From: Trichoplax adhaerens
Lineage: Eukaryota; Placozoa; Uniplacotomia; Trichoplacea; Trichoplacidae
Assembly: GCF_000150275.1 (NCBI RefSeq)
Contig: NW_002060970.1
Location: 40,791-104,790, forward strand
Reading direction: 5' to 3'
DNA: 64,000 bases
Of the stretch, positions 48,801 to 59,200 are shown in pieces. The translations under genes and the position numbers were made by a program. Numbering within the stretch: position 1 is the stretch's first letter; each line of letters starts with the position of its first letter. The notes under the pieces were generated by a model. It was not told where the DNA came from. It made no database searches and saw only the letters and a program-made list of their open reading frames with translations.

Positions 48801-51334
48801 TTTAAGGTCGCAATAAGATATTTTAAATTCTAATTTCTCTATAATAAATTGGCCATATTTTATATTGGTTTTATAATAGGATTTCTAATTTAAATAAATG
48901 CTGGTTAAACTTACAAGATGGGTTTAAATGGGCAATCGTAGGACCTGTTATTTCAATTATTGTTGTGTGTATTTAATAGGCAGCGTACTATAATAGTATA
49001 TTTCTGAAATTTATACAGCATATGTATCTATTTATAAATTCATAAGGTATCAAATTTGATTTAGAAAAGATATTTAAAAGAAGGATCTTTTAATTCAAAT
49101 TTGTATTGTCTTATATTATATAGGTTAATACTGTCGTAATGATTTGTGTAGTCAAGGTTACTGTTTCATCTACTATAGCTGATGCTTATAAAAATGATAG
49201 CCGTAAAGGAAGATTGCAGGGTACTAAGTAAGTTGAAAAGGAGACATATTAAAAAATTTAAATGATTTATTCAATAGATAAAAATTAAACTTATTGAACG
49301 TTTCATCCATAGATCAATGGTCAAGGCTAGCGCAATACTAACGCCTATTCTAGGTCTAACATGGCTGCTGGCTTTAATTCCGATTACAAAGCAAACCATT
49401 GTATTTACCTATCTCTCCGTCATATTAAATTCTTGCCAGGTAATAATTTATGGATGTTACTTTTGAATAAAGTCGTATAATTGCCAATATATATGCAAGA
49501 AATACATACTAGTGTCACGGTACGAACTACCGTGAAGAAATAGCTATCTAAATTTGGTTAATATAGTATAGTGATATTATATTACAACTAGTTACTTACA
49601 ATAGGAATTACTCTAATTATAAATGTGTTACAGTAAATTTATTGCTGTGCTGTAATATGTGCTGAAATGATTCTGTGAATGGACATATTGTAGTCCGACT
49701 GTGAAAAACTAGTTAGTAGATGTTCTCACCCAAGTGTTATTATAAGATGACTTGTGAATGTTAGCTGCTGTAGAAGGGTATATAAACCCGTCAGATAGTT
49801 GAATAAAGCAGTTCTCAATTGTATAGTTGTTTTAACGTAGAATCAAAGGCGTCTAAATTCTTGTAAGTAGGGATACTGAATCCCGGAGACTATAGTAATT
49901 TAGAGATTTGTTTTACGTTATACTTGTCACGAAGTTGGTTTGTGACAACTAGATCTTTCGGGTCTCTTCTCTATCATACTGGTATAATCTATAAAGTAGA
50001 ATAAGTAGGGATTTTTCAATAGTGCTCACTGTTCGTACTAATTATTTTGCATGATCAAACCTTTGATTCATGGTCTTCGATGTATTTTCTATATCAGCGT
50101 ATTACAAATATTTTACCTTATAAAAATTCTTTCTGATCATTTTCAATATCTGTATAATTCTTTATTTGCTGTTTGCAGGGTATTACTATCTTCGTGTTCC
50201 ATTGCGTTTTAAGTAGTGAGGTAAGATTAAAAATTTTTAACAATAATAAGCTATTACAACTGGCTTTTGAAGTATGAAGACGCATGTTACAGTGTTATAT
50301 ACTGTATTACAGTAGAAATATCTATGTTAGGATAATTCTATTAGACTATCCTTATTTAGTTAACTTCTAATTTGGATATACTGTGTTTTAATATAGTACT
50401 GACTTTTTATGACAGTGACACTTATACACATACTGAAATTAATAGTTATAATAGGGAATGCAAATCATCTACTTACAGTTCGAATCATTGTGATTGTAAT
50501 TTACTTATGCTAGATTGTAAATTATCATGGAAATGTTCCGTGATAGGACATATCGTAATCTGACTATTCTGTATTAGTCATTACATGTCTATGTTTGTAA
50601 ATACTGTTGTCTGCATTAAGGGAGCAGTAGCTAAAATTAATATCTAATTCAGTAAATGATTCCGAGGTTAATTGTATTAACTATGACTCATGAACTATTG
50701 AGAAGTAGTATATAAATGCAGTATATCGTGAAATAAAGGGAATTCTCCAACTTAGTGTTTAACGTAAAATACGAGGCGTTTAAGTCTTTGTGTAGTCTGC
50801 TAGTAGAGCAAAAGTGTTTGTGATAATGTAGATATCGTTCCTTGATACGTGGTTCAAGGAATTGACTTATTGATCGTATATTACGTTATCTTGCTGCAAA
50901 GCTGCTTTGTGACAACGCAATATATCAGAACAAATTGTCGGATATTAGAAGAATGAATTTTGTTTTTTGACGACTGTACTACACAACCAGAGAGTATGAT
51001 CAATTAAAAAGTAGGAAACTGAAATATATTGTCTAACAGGTTCGTCAGAAATATACGCTTTTAATATCAAGGCGAAGTGCCGTACAATCTTCGAATAAGG
51101 TAAATAGTATAAGGATAAGGTTGATTCATTATTGTACATCAATTAAAAGTAGCGATATAACGTATAAAGCGAAATAATTATATAATAAATTTTTTTAATG
51201 TTATTATTGTGATTACCAAGCTCTTTTTCTTAAATACGTAGGCTTCCTTATTTATTGAGGACAACGCAAACCTAAAAACTGATAATTCAGTAAAGAAAGG
51301 CAAGTCATTGTTCAAGCTATTGCATTTCTACTAG
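33782..51334 (+). CDS. Gene 2: C-type lectin adhesion GPCR (whole gene span, spliced)
   Basis: Complete receptor gene assembled from 26 exons with consistent phases, 2931 coding bases (976 codons plus stop). Order: signal peptide 33782-33838, microexon 34009-34030, CTLD 38189-38605, stalk exons 38954-38998, 42317-42406, 42942-43007, 43255-43326 and 43591-43944, junction exon 44724-44812, GAIN exons 44885-46760, GPS exons 47102-47151 and 47290-47395, 7TM exons 47540-50220, tail 51242-51334. A repeat-coding exon at 41075-41565 would end the protein early if spliced in and is not counted. Five LTR insertions lie in its introns (34874, 40373, 44025, 49513, 50285) and none breaks a coding exon. 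The stalk is much shorter than in gene 1. The function inferred is an adhesion receptor with a self-cleaving ectodomain. Confidence 0.85.
34009..34030 (+). CDS. Gene 2 linker microexon, 22 bases
   Basis: MYIQPTA between TTTTTACAG and GTAATG, phase 0 to 1. The gene 3 counterpart KHIQPTS at 60705-60726 has the same length, phases and core IQPT. It supplies the first base of the GGA codon that opens the CTLD exon. Confidence 0.85.
34874..36058 (+). mobile_element. Solo LTR2 carrying a nested LTR3, gene 2 intron
   Basis: LTR2 from TGTTACAGTG to TTTTGTGACA, flanked by the 5-bp duplication AGGAC on both sides (34869-34873, 36059-36063). It is split at 35139-35688 by an antisense LTR3. Without the inner element it is about 630 bp, like the copy at 50285-50914. 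The equivalent gene 3 intron lacks it. Confidence 0.92.
35139..35688 (-). mobile_element. Solo LTR3 nested inside LTR2
   Basis: 550-bp reverse-strand copy of 27144-27692; reversed it begins TGTAATGTAATTTAG and ends ATATATCACA. The target duplication is AGGAC (35134-35138 and 35689-35693), inside LTR2. This order shows that LTR3 moved after this LTR2 insertion. Confidence 0.92.
36080..37270. repeat. Intronic direct duplication spanning the second gap
   Basis: Sequence at 36090-36360 recurs diverged at 36960-37210 (shared pieces include AATAAA(A/G)TTCTATGATTA and TGTTAACAACAATAA / TGTTGACAACAATAA). The matching part of the gene 3 intron (62160-62400) has a single copy. The order of blocks relative to gene 3 shows a local duplication in gene 2. 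Confidence 0.6.
36834..36883. other. Assembly gap, 50 N
   Basis: A run of N between the two copies of the intronic duplication in gene 2 intron 2; the true length is unknown. Confidence 0.99.
38189..38605 (+). CDS. Gene 2 C-type lectin domain exon
   Basis: 417-base phase 1-1 exon after AATGCAG, starting GSEPCPSDWYFYG and ending FICEKG at AAAAG|GTTTAG. Six cysteines (EPCP, NVCLH, KTCWN, YKCII, ERCGS, FICE) keep the long-form CTLD disulphides, and WLGLKDLVGDD is the core. The Ca2+/sugar site is lost: the EPN position reads PPR, the expected W of the preceding WxN is L (YINLANN), and the WND site is WREE. It therefore should not bind sugar in the usual way and may bind protein. Read past the donor, the frame ends at 38665-38667. 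Exon length equals that of gene 3. Confidence 0.92.
38954..38998 (+). CDS. Gene 2 first stalk exon
   Basis: 45-base phase 1-1 exon between TTTGCTTAG and G|GTATGT, reading ASSSAMVSATKSSLG. Ser/Thr-rich, like the gene 1 stalk. It lies 350 bases after the CTLD exon, supporting that the lectin head is spliced to the receptor. Confidence 0.65.
39880..39935. repeat. Short tandem repeat, 13-bp unit
   Basis: TCTAGTCATCAAT and variants repeated about four times within the gene 2 intron. Confidence 0.8.
40373..40950 (-). mobile_element. Solo LTR5, antisense in gene 2 intron
   Basis: 578-bp element flanked by CTGTG (40368-40372 and 40951-40955). Left end TTTCACAACTTTGC is close to the reversed end of LTR2 (TGTCACAAAGC); right end is ACCGTAACA. 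Read on the minus strand it has TATA (GTATATAAGAGGG) and then AATAAAG. Only this copy was seen in the window. Confidence 0.75.
41075..41565 (+). CDS. Repeat-coding exon, about 14 units of 11 residues, ends in a stop
   Basis: After the acceptor TCTACAG a phase 1 frame of 163 codons runs to TGA. The main part repeats an 11-residue unit of the form RLSS-TAI-DN (33-bp DNA period), with units such as RLSSPIAIGDS, KLSSSTAIKNN and RLSPDTAINSN. The units have diverged, yet the frame remains open through the whole array, whereas the antisense frame has a stop near 41349. That favours coding on the + strand. Composition resembles the receptor stalk. No donor in the right phase precedes the stop, and the strong GTAAAA at 41587 lies after stops in all frames. 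It may be an alternative last exon giving a secreted lectin, a separate protein, or a decayed stalk exon. Confidence 0.5.
42317..43944 (+). CDS. Gene 2 stalk exons (4 exons)
   Basis: Symmetric phase 1-1 exons 42317-42406 (PPLESQVTILSKYSKTSPS...), 42942-43007 (SLGFSISTHTELAQE...), 43255-43326 (STTLLDLKGSFTALL...) and 43591-43944. Three of them end in ACA G before GT, and the last ends TTAGCC G|GTAAGC. The last exon is 354 bases, with YQFFTTDNKSTIAKYTAT near its start and two cysteine-poor Ser/Thr stretches. No domain is recognised. They match the gene 1 stalk in phase and composition but not in sequence. Confidence 0.7.
44025..44658 (+). mobile_element. Solo LTR2 in gene 2 intron
   Basis: 634-bp copy from TGTTACAGTG to GCTGTTTTGTAACT, flanked by ATTCA (44020-44024 and 44659-44663). 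It retains the central U3 block and a TATA-like AGTATATAAAAGC. Its 3' end is mutated (TGTAACT for TGTGACA). It separates the last stalk exon from the GAIN lead exon. Confidence 0.88.
44724..46760 (+). CDS. Gene 2 GAIN-domain exons
   Basis: Exons 44724-44812 (phase 1 to 0), 44885-45073, 45192-45248, 45812-45923, 46164-46298, 46440-46509 and 46640-46760. Subdomain A reads NDTLRALAKINEELAIHP and the 45812 exon ILDRFFLRVADNLFLG. Then come DTIIKIQKQQLPANIY, TINILTGIYPFLRNEI and DIISDIITCKIDPYPPG, the last matching gene 1 (DIISCKIEPYP). The 57-base exon 45192 (SMIKTVESVSRTISAQSDK) has no clear match in gene 1 and weak splice context. The start of the 45812 exon is uncertain (45812 or 45822). The block folds next to the membrane and enables GPS cleavage. 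Confidence 0.8.
47102..47395 (+). CDS. Gene 2 GPS autoproteolysis site exons
   Basis: Exons 47102-47151 and 47290-47395, joined in phase 2. They give KCVYLNLTT, then KWSHSGC, then MCNCNHLTHFAIMFQF. The four cysteines and the H-L-T cleavage site are intact; the first GPS Trp is Leu here, unlike gene 1 (KCMYW). The tethered agonist would begin THFAIMFQF. The end at AAT|GTTAGT is chosen because it keeps phase 0, as in gene 1. Confidence 0.92.
47540..50220 (+). CDS. Gene 2 seven-transmembrane domain exons
   Basis: Eight exons: 47540-47649 (TM1, GIGFSIICIAMTLIVYGI), 47880-47979 (TM2, HRNLLVALFLLQCSIIAG), 48378-48528 (TM3, FSWMLIEAIHLYFLIITV), 48610-48676 (TM4, LPIITVAVTLTAKFE), 48880-48964 (CWLNLQDGFKWAIVGPV), 49124-49227 (TM5, VNTVVMICVVKV), 49313-49439 (TM6 GLTWLLALIP, TM7 YLSVILNSCQ), 50179-50220 (GITIFVFHCVLSSE). 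Lengths equal gene 1 except that exon 48880 is 18 bases longer, adding six residues before CWL in the second outer loop. The TM4 exon donor GG|GTCAGT was chosen for phase and for its exact 67-base length. LTR1 lies in the intron between the last two exons. Confidence 0.94.
49513..49947 (+). mobile_element. Solo LTR1 in gene 2, between TM6/7 exon and last TM7 exon
   Basis: 435-bp copy flanked by ACTAG (49508-49512 and 49948-49952). It starts with the perfect palindrome CACGGTACGAACTACCGTG after TGT, has the TATA box GGGTATATAAACC, an AATAAAG 25 bases later, and ends GGTTTGTGACA. It is the reference copy for the family. Being in sense orientation, its poly(A) signal could end gene 2 transcripts before TM7. 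Confidence 0.92.
50285..50914 (+). mobile_element. Solo LTR2 in gene 2, last intron
   Basis: 630-bp copy flanked by ACGCA (50280-50284 and 50915-50919), from TGTTACAGTG to GCTTTGTGACA. TATA box AGTATATAAATGC is followed by GAAATAAAGG. It is the reference copy for LTR2 and very close to the copy at 34874, so both are young. Confidence 0.93.
51242..51334 (+). CDS. Gene 2 cytoplasmic tail exon and stop
   Basis: After ATACGTAG a phase 0 exon reads ASLFIEDNANLKTDNSVKK and on to LLHFY and a TAG stop, 31 codons in all. The stretch AAAG|GCAAGT at 51298 looks like a GC-type donor, so the tail could continue in an unseen exon. Short, hydrophilic, no recognised motif. Confidence 0.65.
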   Translation, partial: ASLFIEDNANLKTDNSVKKGKSLFKLLHFY

Positions 51335-54300
51335 CAAATGATAATCGATGTTTAATCTCATTTATATCCTAGCAAGTATTATGATAAAATTTCTGCTTAA
51401 TTAATTTAACCGAGATAGAAAATAACAAAATGTACGTCATTATTACGTAGATGATTTAAAAGTGGTACGGATAACATCGGTAAGCTTGTATTGCACTAGC
51501 TGAAAAATATTCTTAGTAAAAGGTTCCATCAATAATATTGCGAAAATCATATAGACATGTTAACTTTGTTTGATACTTATTAGCTTATTTGCTTATATCC
51601 CTCTCTCCGACTATGTATATAAAATATTTATGAACAGTCCAGATCTCTGACCAACCACAAAGAAAATTATATTAATCACCCTAACTAAAGAGCTTTCGTG
51701 AAACAAAGAGAGAAGCTAGATTTTGTTTATTGTCACGGTAGTGAATCTACCGTAATGAATGATATCTTACTTAATTTAGACATGTATACGTATCACGATA
51801 AGATAGTTATTGATTTGGATATGTGCATGAATTATTTTATGACTTAATATAGCCGATACAAACCTGTTCCTGATACAGGTTAAATTATACTAAATATAGT
51901 ATATGAATTGTCAATGGTAAATTTAATATAAATCCTGTTAATTATAAGCTAGAGCAAACATAAAGTTAATCTATAGTAATATTAAAAATTCATTGGATTA
52001 GACTAGCAGTCATTTAATGCATTCACGAAATCTTATTGATCGAAATATATTACACATCGTAAACCGAATAAAGATATAGTTAGAAGATTCAGAAAGTGCA
52101 TTTCTCAGTTATTGTTACTTGTCTAGGGTAATCTAATTAGTTTAGATTAGGCAAGTGTAGTTAAGTAACAGTTTACAATACTTTAAATGAATAAAACTAA
52201 GTAAGTTGGCTATTACCTTTAATATTATTATCTGCAAGGATTCAATATGTTTGGTATTTTATGGCACTGATTTATTTCATACGGTAACTGTTTTATAAAC
52301 TGCAGTTTATAACATCCTATAGGATCAAGTACAATTAACCTTGCAGAAACTTTCAGCTAAATTATTGTATATGTATTATGGTGTATATGCGACTCCATGC
52401 TAATTACATTTTTAATGACAAATGATAAGCTGATGGAGATTGTTATAATTTAAAAAGTATGGACAGGAAATAGCTTAGTAAAAAATAGATGCAATTTTTT
52501 GCAACAATTGTAGCACACTCTATTTGATAGTCATAATAGATAAACGCTAATGCGAGACTTGAAAGCTGAAAGTGCTATCGTATAATAATTGAAATATATA
52601 GAAATCTATCGTATCTCATTTGCAAGAAATATTTTGATAATTAATGTATTTGATGTCAAACAATTTTCTTGTAGACATAATTGTCTAAGCTGTAATGGTG
52701 CAAAGCTAGAAGAATCATTGCTTCATTATGCAAAGGCTATTTAGACTATAACCGGATAATTTAACGCACACACTTTACCGCATTGTATTAATTTTACGCT
52801 GTATAGGATTGAATGCTGTAAATATTTAGTCCACCCTTGTTGTATTAAAACAGGTACATTACAGCATTAGTTTAAATTTACGGTGTATAGGATTGAACAC
52901 TACAAAGTATTCAATTCATGTCCGTAATATCAAATCCGTATTGACATTGTTTTCGTCCTATACTACACATTGCACAGAGATAAATTGTCTTAGACCCTGT
53001 TGGATCAAGTCCTAGCGTATACGATTAGAAGTTACTTCGTAAAATGGTACTTTACCAAATAATATCGGGTTGTCATGCATTACGTTTCTTGATGTAACTT
53101 ATAAAATGGTACATATACTCGTATGTAACAACGAGAGTATTGTAATCGATGTAAAAATTACTTTTCCTATAGGATATCGTAGATATCGACAAGAAATAGT
53201 TATTTTAAGCTTCATGATAACGTATTAATGTAGTAGACATGCATAATCATTATTCCGTTACTAGTCTACATAAAATATCCAACTTAATGAAAATAATAAT
53301 TGCAAATAATTAATTTTGACCTGACTAAATTCATCATGTGCAATTAAATAATCATTTATACATCTATCTTTAAGGAGGCATGCTTGCACCTTATTTGAAT
53401 ATCATGGAGCTTATTATGCAATTTAAAATACGGTGATATGTACTAAATGTTTACCAGGGTGGAAAAACTTCCTAAATTTCCGATTAGTTATGGATTATAT
53501 ACCAGCATTCTTGTAAGCATAGACATGTTTATGTATCTATATGCACAACTTTATTGACTTGCCAAGCATGATAATATTTTTCAATTCATAGCTAGTTGTA
53601 TCTTGAATACGAGTATACAATTACATTTCTTATACTCGCCTAACCCATCTTTTCGCTGAAAAAATTCGGTAAGCTTTACATGATCTTCGATACAATCATC
53701 GGTTGCAATCTAGTATCCAGTATTTGATCTTCTTCGATAAAGAATATTCCAATTGTATAAAGCCTTGAAAATATGAGGTGAAACTTGAGATACTTTCTAT
53801 CTTGATTATTACTTAAGTGCTAATAACTTAGTGCATAGACATAATTTATCTCATTTGTCGATGTCAGCGGCGAAAAGCTTTATCTTAAATCACTATTTAC
53901 TTTGATTTAAAATGAATTATAGTGAAGCTTTATCTGGACAAATATGTTTGAAGCCGGTAATACTTTAGCCAATCAATCAAAAACCAATCAAAAAGTTTAA
54001 TAGAATTTTGGGAAATACTTTAGACAATCATGTTTAAAATTTTAAAAATGTTGGTCTGATCCATTTTGCAAATGTAGAGAATAATAACACACTAGTAATC
54101 GAATACTATTGAACTTCCCTAATCATCTTTTAGCTATAGTTACCTACGATGCTACGATACACTTATAAGACTGTACGCTGAATACGATGTATTACTATAT
54201 ATAGCATTAATATATTTAAATTGCTAATGTGTGTTTACTTAAATTCGATATCACCTGAATTTGGTAAATTACAAACATGATATTATCACATGTTGCATAA

Positions 54301-54585
54301 TAATAATCGTGATTGATTATGTATATTATTCTACACAAATAATATTCTACACTTGATAATTCAGTATGTTAATGTGGATTGTGTTACGTACACTAAGGAA
54401 TCCACTGTTACACAAACTTGCAATAACATTGCGTTATAAGTTTAAACGGCGCACGTATATAAATCACAGTTTTCAATGCGATAAAGAGAGAATAGGAGTT
54501 AGAAGTAATTTTTACAAAAGCTTCAACTATATGTTCATTTTCTTGACTTATGCTAATTGAGAATAGTACGAACCTTGAATACAGT
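51335..54585. other. Intergenic, no gene seen
   Basis: AT-rich sequence with an LTR-like start TGTCACGGTAGTGAATC near 51730, whose other end was not found, and a diverged direct repeat of about 83 bp at 52780-52920 (sharing TGTATAGGATTGAA). No domain or exon chain was identified. Confidence 0.5.
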
Positions 54586-55130
54586 TGTGTAAAGCAACTC
54601 AGTGTTGTTATTATAGACTTATAGCCATGTTTAGTATAACGTACAGTAGTCTTTTCTATATTTTTATCTTATGATATATTTAGTAGCCCACAATTATAAA
54701 CTGTAGGGATAGACTCTATGCTAAAGTACAGATTACCACATACAGTAAAATTTTGAGCTACTAATAAGGTTACAGTTAGAAATGGAATTTTAAATCATAT
54801 ATTAGGATTTCTTAGTTCATTGTACTTTGAGCGGTAGGAATAATGTCTACAAAAATAATGTAATCATTTCATATTGGATTAACGATGGCTTACTATAAAA
54901 TATTGTGGCTAATGAAAAGGTGAATATGTGTAAAAATATGGTAGAATATTGCTATGTTGATTGTAGCTGCTAAGGATACAGAGAGTATAAAAGCAGGAGA
55001 CATTAGGTTATCTGATTTTTCTTTCTAGAAGTCTTTCAATAATTGTATTCGGCTATAGTAGAGCTGTGAGTAGCTAGTAAAGTTTTAATTTTCTATAACT
55101 TTGGAATTTTCGTGATAGAATTTTATCCCT
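54586..55130 (+). mobile_element. Old LTR3 copy
   Basis: Diverged relative of 27144-27692, with shared blocks AGCCATGTTTAGTATAA, GATAGACTCTATGCTA, GAGTATAAAAGCA and TAGTAGAGCTGTG. Starts near TGTGTAAAGC; the 3' end is worn. It has small insertions and no clear target duplication. Confidence 0.75.
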
Positions 55131-55322
55131 GGTTGTTAGTGTTAACTCTAGATAGTAAGATAGTAATACACAACAATATGATCAATTTTTAATTATCTTC
55201 TGAATTTGCAATCAACGGATAAATCCATAATATCATCATTACTTGGGCCAGAGGATATTCTCAGTACGGTTTAAATCTTTAAATTGCATGTCCTATGCGT
55301 TATTGTAATGTATAATATAACT

Positions 55323-56217
55323 CGCCGCGAAGAACGAGTAACGTGTGAGTAGTGTGCTGAGCCTCCTTCGTTTATTTGGCTATTTATTAGTCATTGCCAA
55401 TTAAAGTTGTTTCCTAGTTGTATCTACAGTAAACTGTACAGTTTATTGAGGGTTGTTTCCCTACCCGAACGTGTAATACTGAATTACTTCCAACCCTACA
55501 GTATCTAGTCACTCAAGGAGATTTACCCTCTCTGTAGTGGTCAAAAATAGTTTATGATTTAAAATATTATTGTTAAATTTTACAGTAGTAGCATGTTTAC
55601 CCAATCCCTATTTCAGTCAATTCAAGCAATATCTTATTTTAGCTTCGTATACTACTTCTTATTCTAAATTATATTTAATATGGGCCTTGCGAGTGCAAGA
55701 CCCCAAGATAGGTATTATTGTCATCCCTCACTTTGGGCCAATCATACGTCATTTACTCAGACGTACCGGTGTCACTTATCAAGGCGGCATACAGTCCCAA
55801 TTGACCGCACTATACCACTAACCTCCTTAGCGCTATCCACTAGGCCTATAACACCTGATAGAGTGCCTCTAGCACCGCTAATCTACTATCTTATTTATTC
55901 GGAGCTCAACATAGTCTAGTTTTCCAACAGAACCATGTAAACGTTATGTTGCTTAATTACTATGTGTGCACCACAAGTTTGGTGGTAGGGTATAAAAGGA
56001 GGAACGAATACTCAGCTTCTTAGTTCGTGATTAGATAGTGTTTCGGCTATTCTATTAATAAAACTATACTAAACTCTTAGAACACTCTTATGCCTGTATG
56101 AGCATAAGTAGTATAGAACTATTACTGTTACCACACAGTAGACCTCCAGGTGTAGTGGAGATAGAAATAAGTAATCTATTAGTTTAGGCTAGTAGTTCGT
56201 AAGTTACGTTTGTGATG
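55323..56217 (+). mobile_element. LTR4 copy with an insertion
   Basis: Matches the reverse of 27027-27892 at both ends. It has TATA (GGGTATAAAAGGAGG), AATAAAAC about 80 bases on, and ends TTTGTGATG. About 577 bases at 55353-55929, beginning TGTGCTGAGCC and ending CCAACA, are absent from the other copy and form a distinct, more GC-rich insertion of unknown type. Short open frames inside it look incidental. Confidence 0.65.
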
Positions 56218-59200
56218 TGCATCTGCTCTGAATGCTTACAGCAATTACTTCTTAAATGGCTAAAATACTTTTTCTTCTATCTATTTCTTTACGGTAATAA
56301 TAGAATAAATCTATAATAATACCTATTTTGATCTAGTCTAATTTATATCTCAAATTTTAGTGTGCTGGCACTTCATGGTGGTATAATATTACACATAAAT
56401 AAATTTTACCATAACTGGGTAATTACTACTAATGAATACCACCTGATGTATTACTATCACATTAGCCCTATAACATGATAAGAATGCTCGGATTCAATAT
56501 CTTTTAAAGCTACAGTTAACTAACAGGAAATTTATGAAGTTATAAGAAAATCTTTTAGCTGCCTTTTATAAATCCTTAACATAGTTCGTACAGATTGTGT
56601 ACTATCGCTATGTAAGCAATTTACGGAAGTCCTGAGTAGTCACGATGAATAAAGAGTTCATTTAGATAAAATAGTACAATGGGAGTGTTAATCTATTGTC
56701 ATTTCAATCAAGTTGTTTATCATACTAGTTTATTATGTCAAATTCAAACAAACATGGAAGAAATCCACTTGAATATGTATCTGCCAGGACATAAATTGAA
56801 ATGTAGTGATACTATAATAATATCGCATGTGTCTCGAGAAAAGTGAATAAAGCGATGTTATTGTTCTGAGGAGTTGATCTATATCTTACTGTAAAATAGA
56901 ACCTTGAAATTTGATACGTGAGATATTCTTTATGATAGATAAGATCACTGTCAGTAACGACTATAATTTTTTGGACTGAATCAATTAACTTTTAACTTGA
57001 TGAGGTAAACAATTAACGTCAATAACATTATATTGAGACGTAACTTGTTCGATTTAATCATTTCTCTAAAATACATTGAAATTAGAATAAAATTTTAACC
57101 AGATATTTTTAGCAACAATCAAGTATCATCTTACGTAACAATAACACGATCATAAAAGTCAATAAAGCTCAGCGTGATTTGAATAATCAGATACACCTGC
57201 TTGTCGCATATGCACCTGCTTGTCATCAACTTGATATTATAGTCAATTGAATAGAATTTCATTCATGGCTATGACGTTAATAAATCATATCATTAGCAAC
57301 TAGATTCTTGTTCAGTAACAACTATTCATTCGGATATGGATGGAGATATACTAAAACCTCAGTTAAAATACAACGTCTCCTGTATAAACATGAGCTACAT
57401 AGAATCGCCAACATAGACATTGATTATGTTAGAATAATTGATTTCATACCTTCACTTATATGGGTAAAGATAGTCTATCAATGCATACATAATATTTTTT
57501 AATGAGTCATTTAATAATCTAATCATTTACAGCAACGAGTCTAGAAATTCTACAATACTTTAGAAACTTTGATAATAATTGAGGAAGAAATTACTTTAGG
57601 GTTTATCGATACCAATACGCTGAAAATGTGCGTATAATCGTTAACATAGAAGCTCAATCGATTGGTTTACCGTGAGAAAAATATTCAGTAGCTACGGAAA
57701 GAAATACTAGCAAATTTAATAGAGCTGATTTAAGACGATTACGCCGGAGGGATCAGTAAAAAGAACTTTACGTACAGTTTGGTGAGTTATTGAATATTTG
57801 ATAGCTAAAAATCTGAAAAGTAGCGTACTTATTTTCGTTTTCAGTTGATTTTTCATTTTCATCTTGAATACATAACAACAAAACAATACAAAATAGTAAC
57901 ATTAGGTAAAATAGATTTTATCAATTATAATCATAGAATATCACAATTGACTATTTTGACGAAGAATATTCAAAGACACATACGTTACTCTACCATATCT
58001 CCATCGCCAAATTATTTTGTCCGTATAGCTTTCTATTTCGATTACTTTATAACATGTTCCATACTTAAAATGATATAGTAAAATGATATAGAAATCGTGA
58101 ATGATTTATTAGTTACAATCCTTCGTCACCCTTTAAAATAAGAAAGAAAAAACTTAACTTATTACCCTAAATATCGGCCGTTTACTGGGTATTGGTATTC
58201 AAATATTTAATGAGCCATAAGGATCATAGATCGATAAGATATCGTTTAACTTGCATAGGTAATAAAGGTTGACACAGGTTGTTATATAGCAGTAATCATA
58301 AATAAAAGTAGTTTAAAATATCATCGAGTTATCGCTGATTCTACTATAGTTAATATAATTTCATGACAAAAACATACTATAGCACATTAGTTGGGATTAC
58401 TGTTGCATTAAGTAAGCTCCATTGTGAGTAAAATGTAAGGGATAGAGATAAATCCTCGTTCTCATTTTTAAAAAATTTTTGGCATAATGAATTTACGTAT
58501 ATTCCTTAATCGAATATGATTTATTTTCCTTAAACTGCCAAGAAAGCTATTCGTTATAATGCTACTTTTACTTATTCTTCCTCGTTGCCAAATTTGATAA
58601 TTTAAATTTGTGAAGGAAACCCAGAAATTAACTATTCTATCTAGATATCGTCGCTAACAAAGTTACAGCTACTAAAATAGAGCGTATATATATACAAATT
58701 GTTACTTGAAGTAAAAACGTTGTTAGTGATTAATTCTTTAGCATAAAGAGCTATAAATATAATGAGTCTAAAAATATCAACTAATTCAGGCAACGCCCAA
58801 TGTTTTAGTTACTTTAGAATTGAATTGAAATAAATAAGTGTTGCTCGATTACTGTGAAATTTTATTTAATGCCTTTCATATCAATACTATACAGAAAATT
58901 AAACCGCTAGTTGAAACACTAAAATTAATTGTAATATTACTATTTCTATTAAATTCTTATTCTCGCAAATTAAATACTACATCGTCATTATCAGATTCAT
59001 AACGGATTTCTACATTTAAGGCATAATGATTATCTACGATAATAACCCAGGATGATCTAAAACACTCTTATCACAATATGTTTATTCCGATTAATATAGT
59101 TAAATAAATACTGTAAAAAATGTTGCAAATCATTTAAAATAGAAATTTGATCGCATTGTTTTTCAAAACTTAAAATAATATGAAGTCTTAGATTTACTCT

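Noticed and set aside
51730-51760. LTR-like 5' end TGTCACGGTAGTGAATC
   Set aside because: No 3' end, TATA or target duplication could be placed, so it is not listed as an element.
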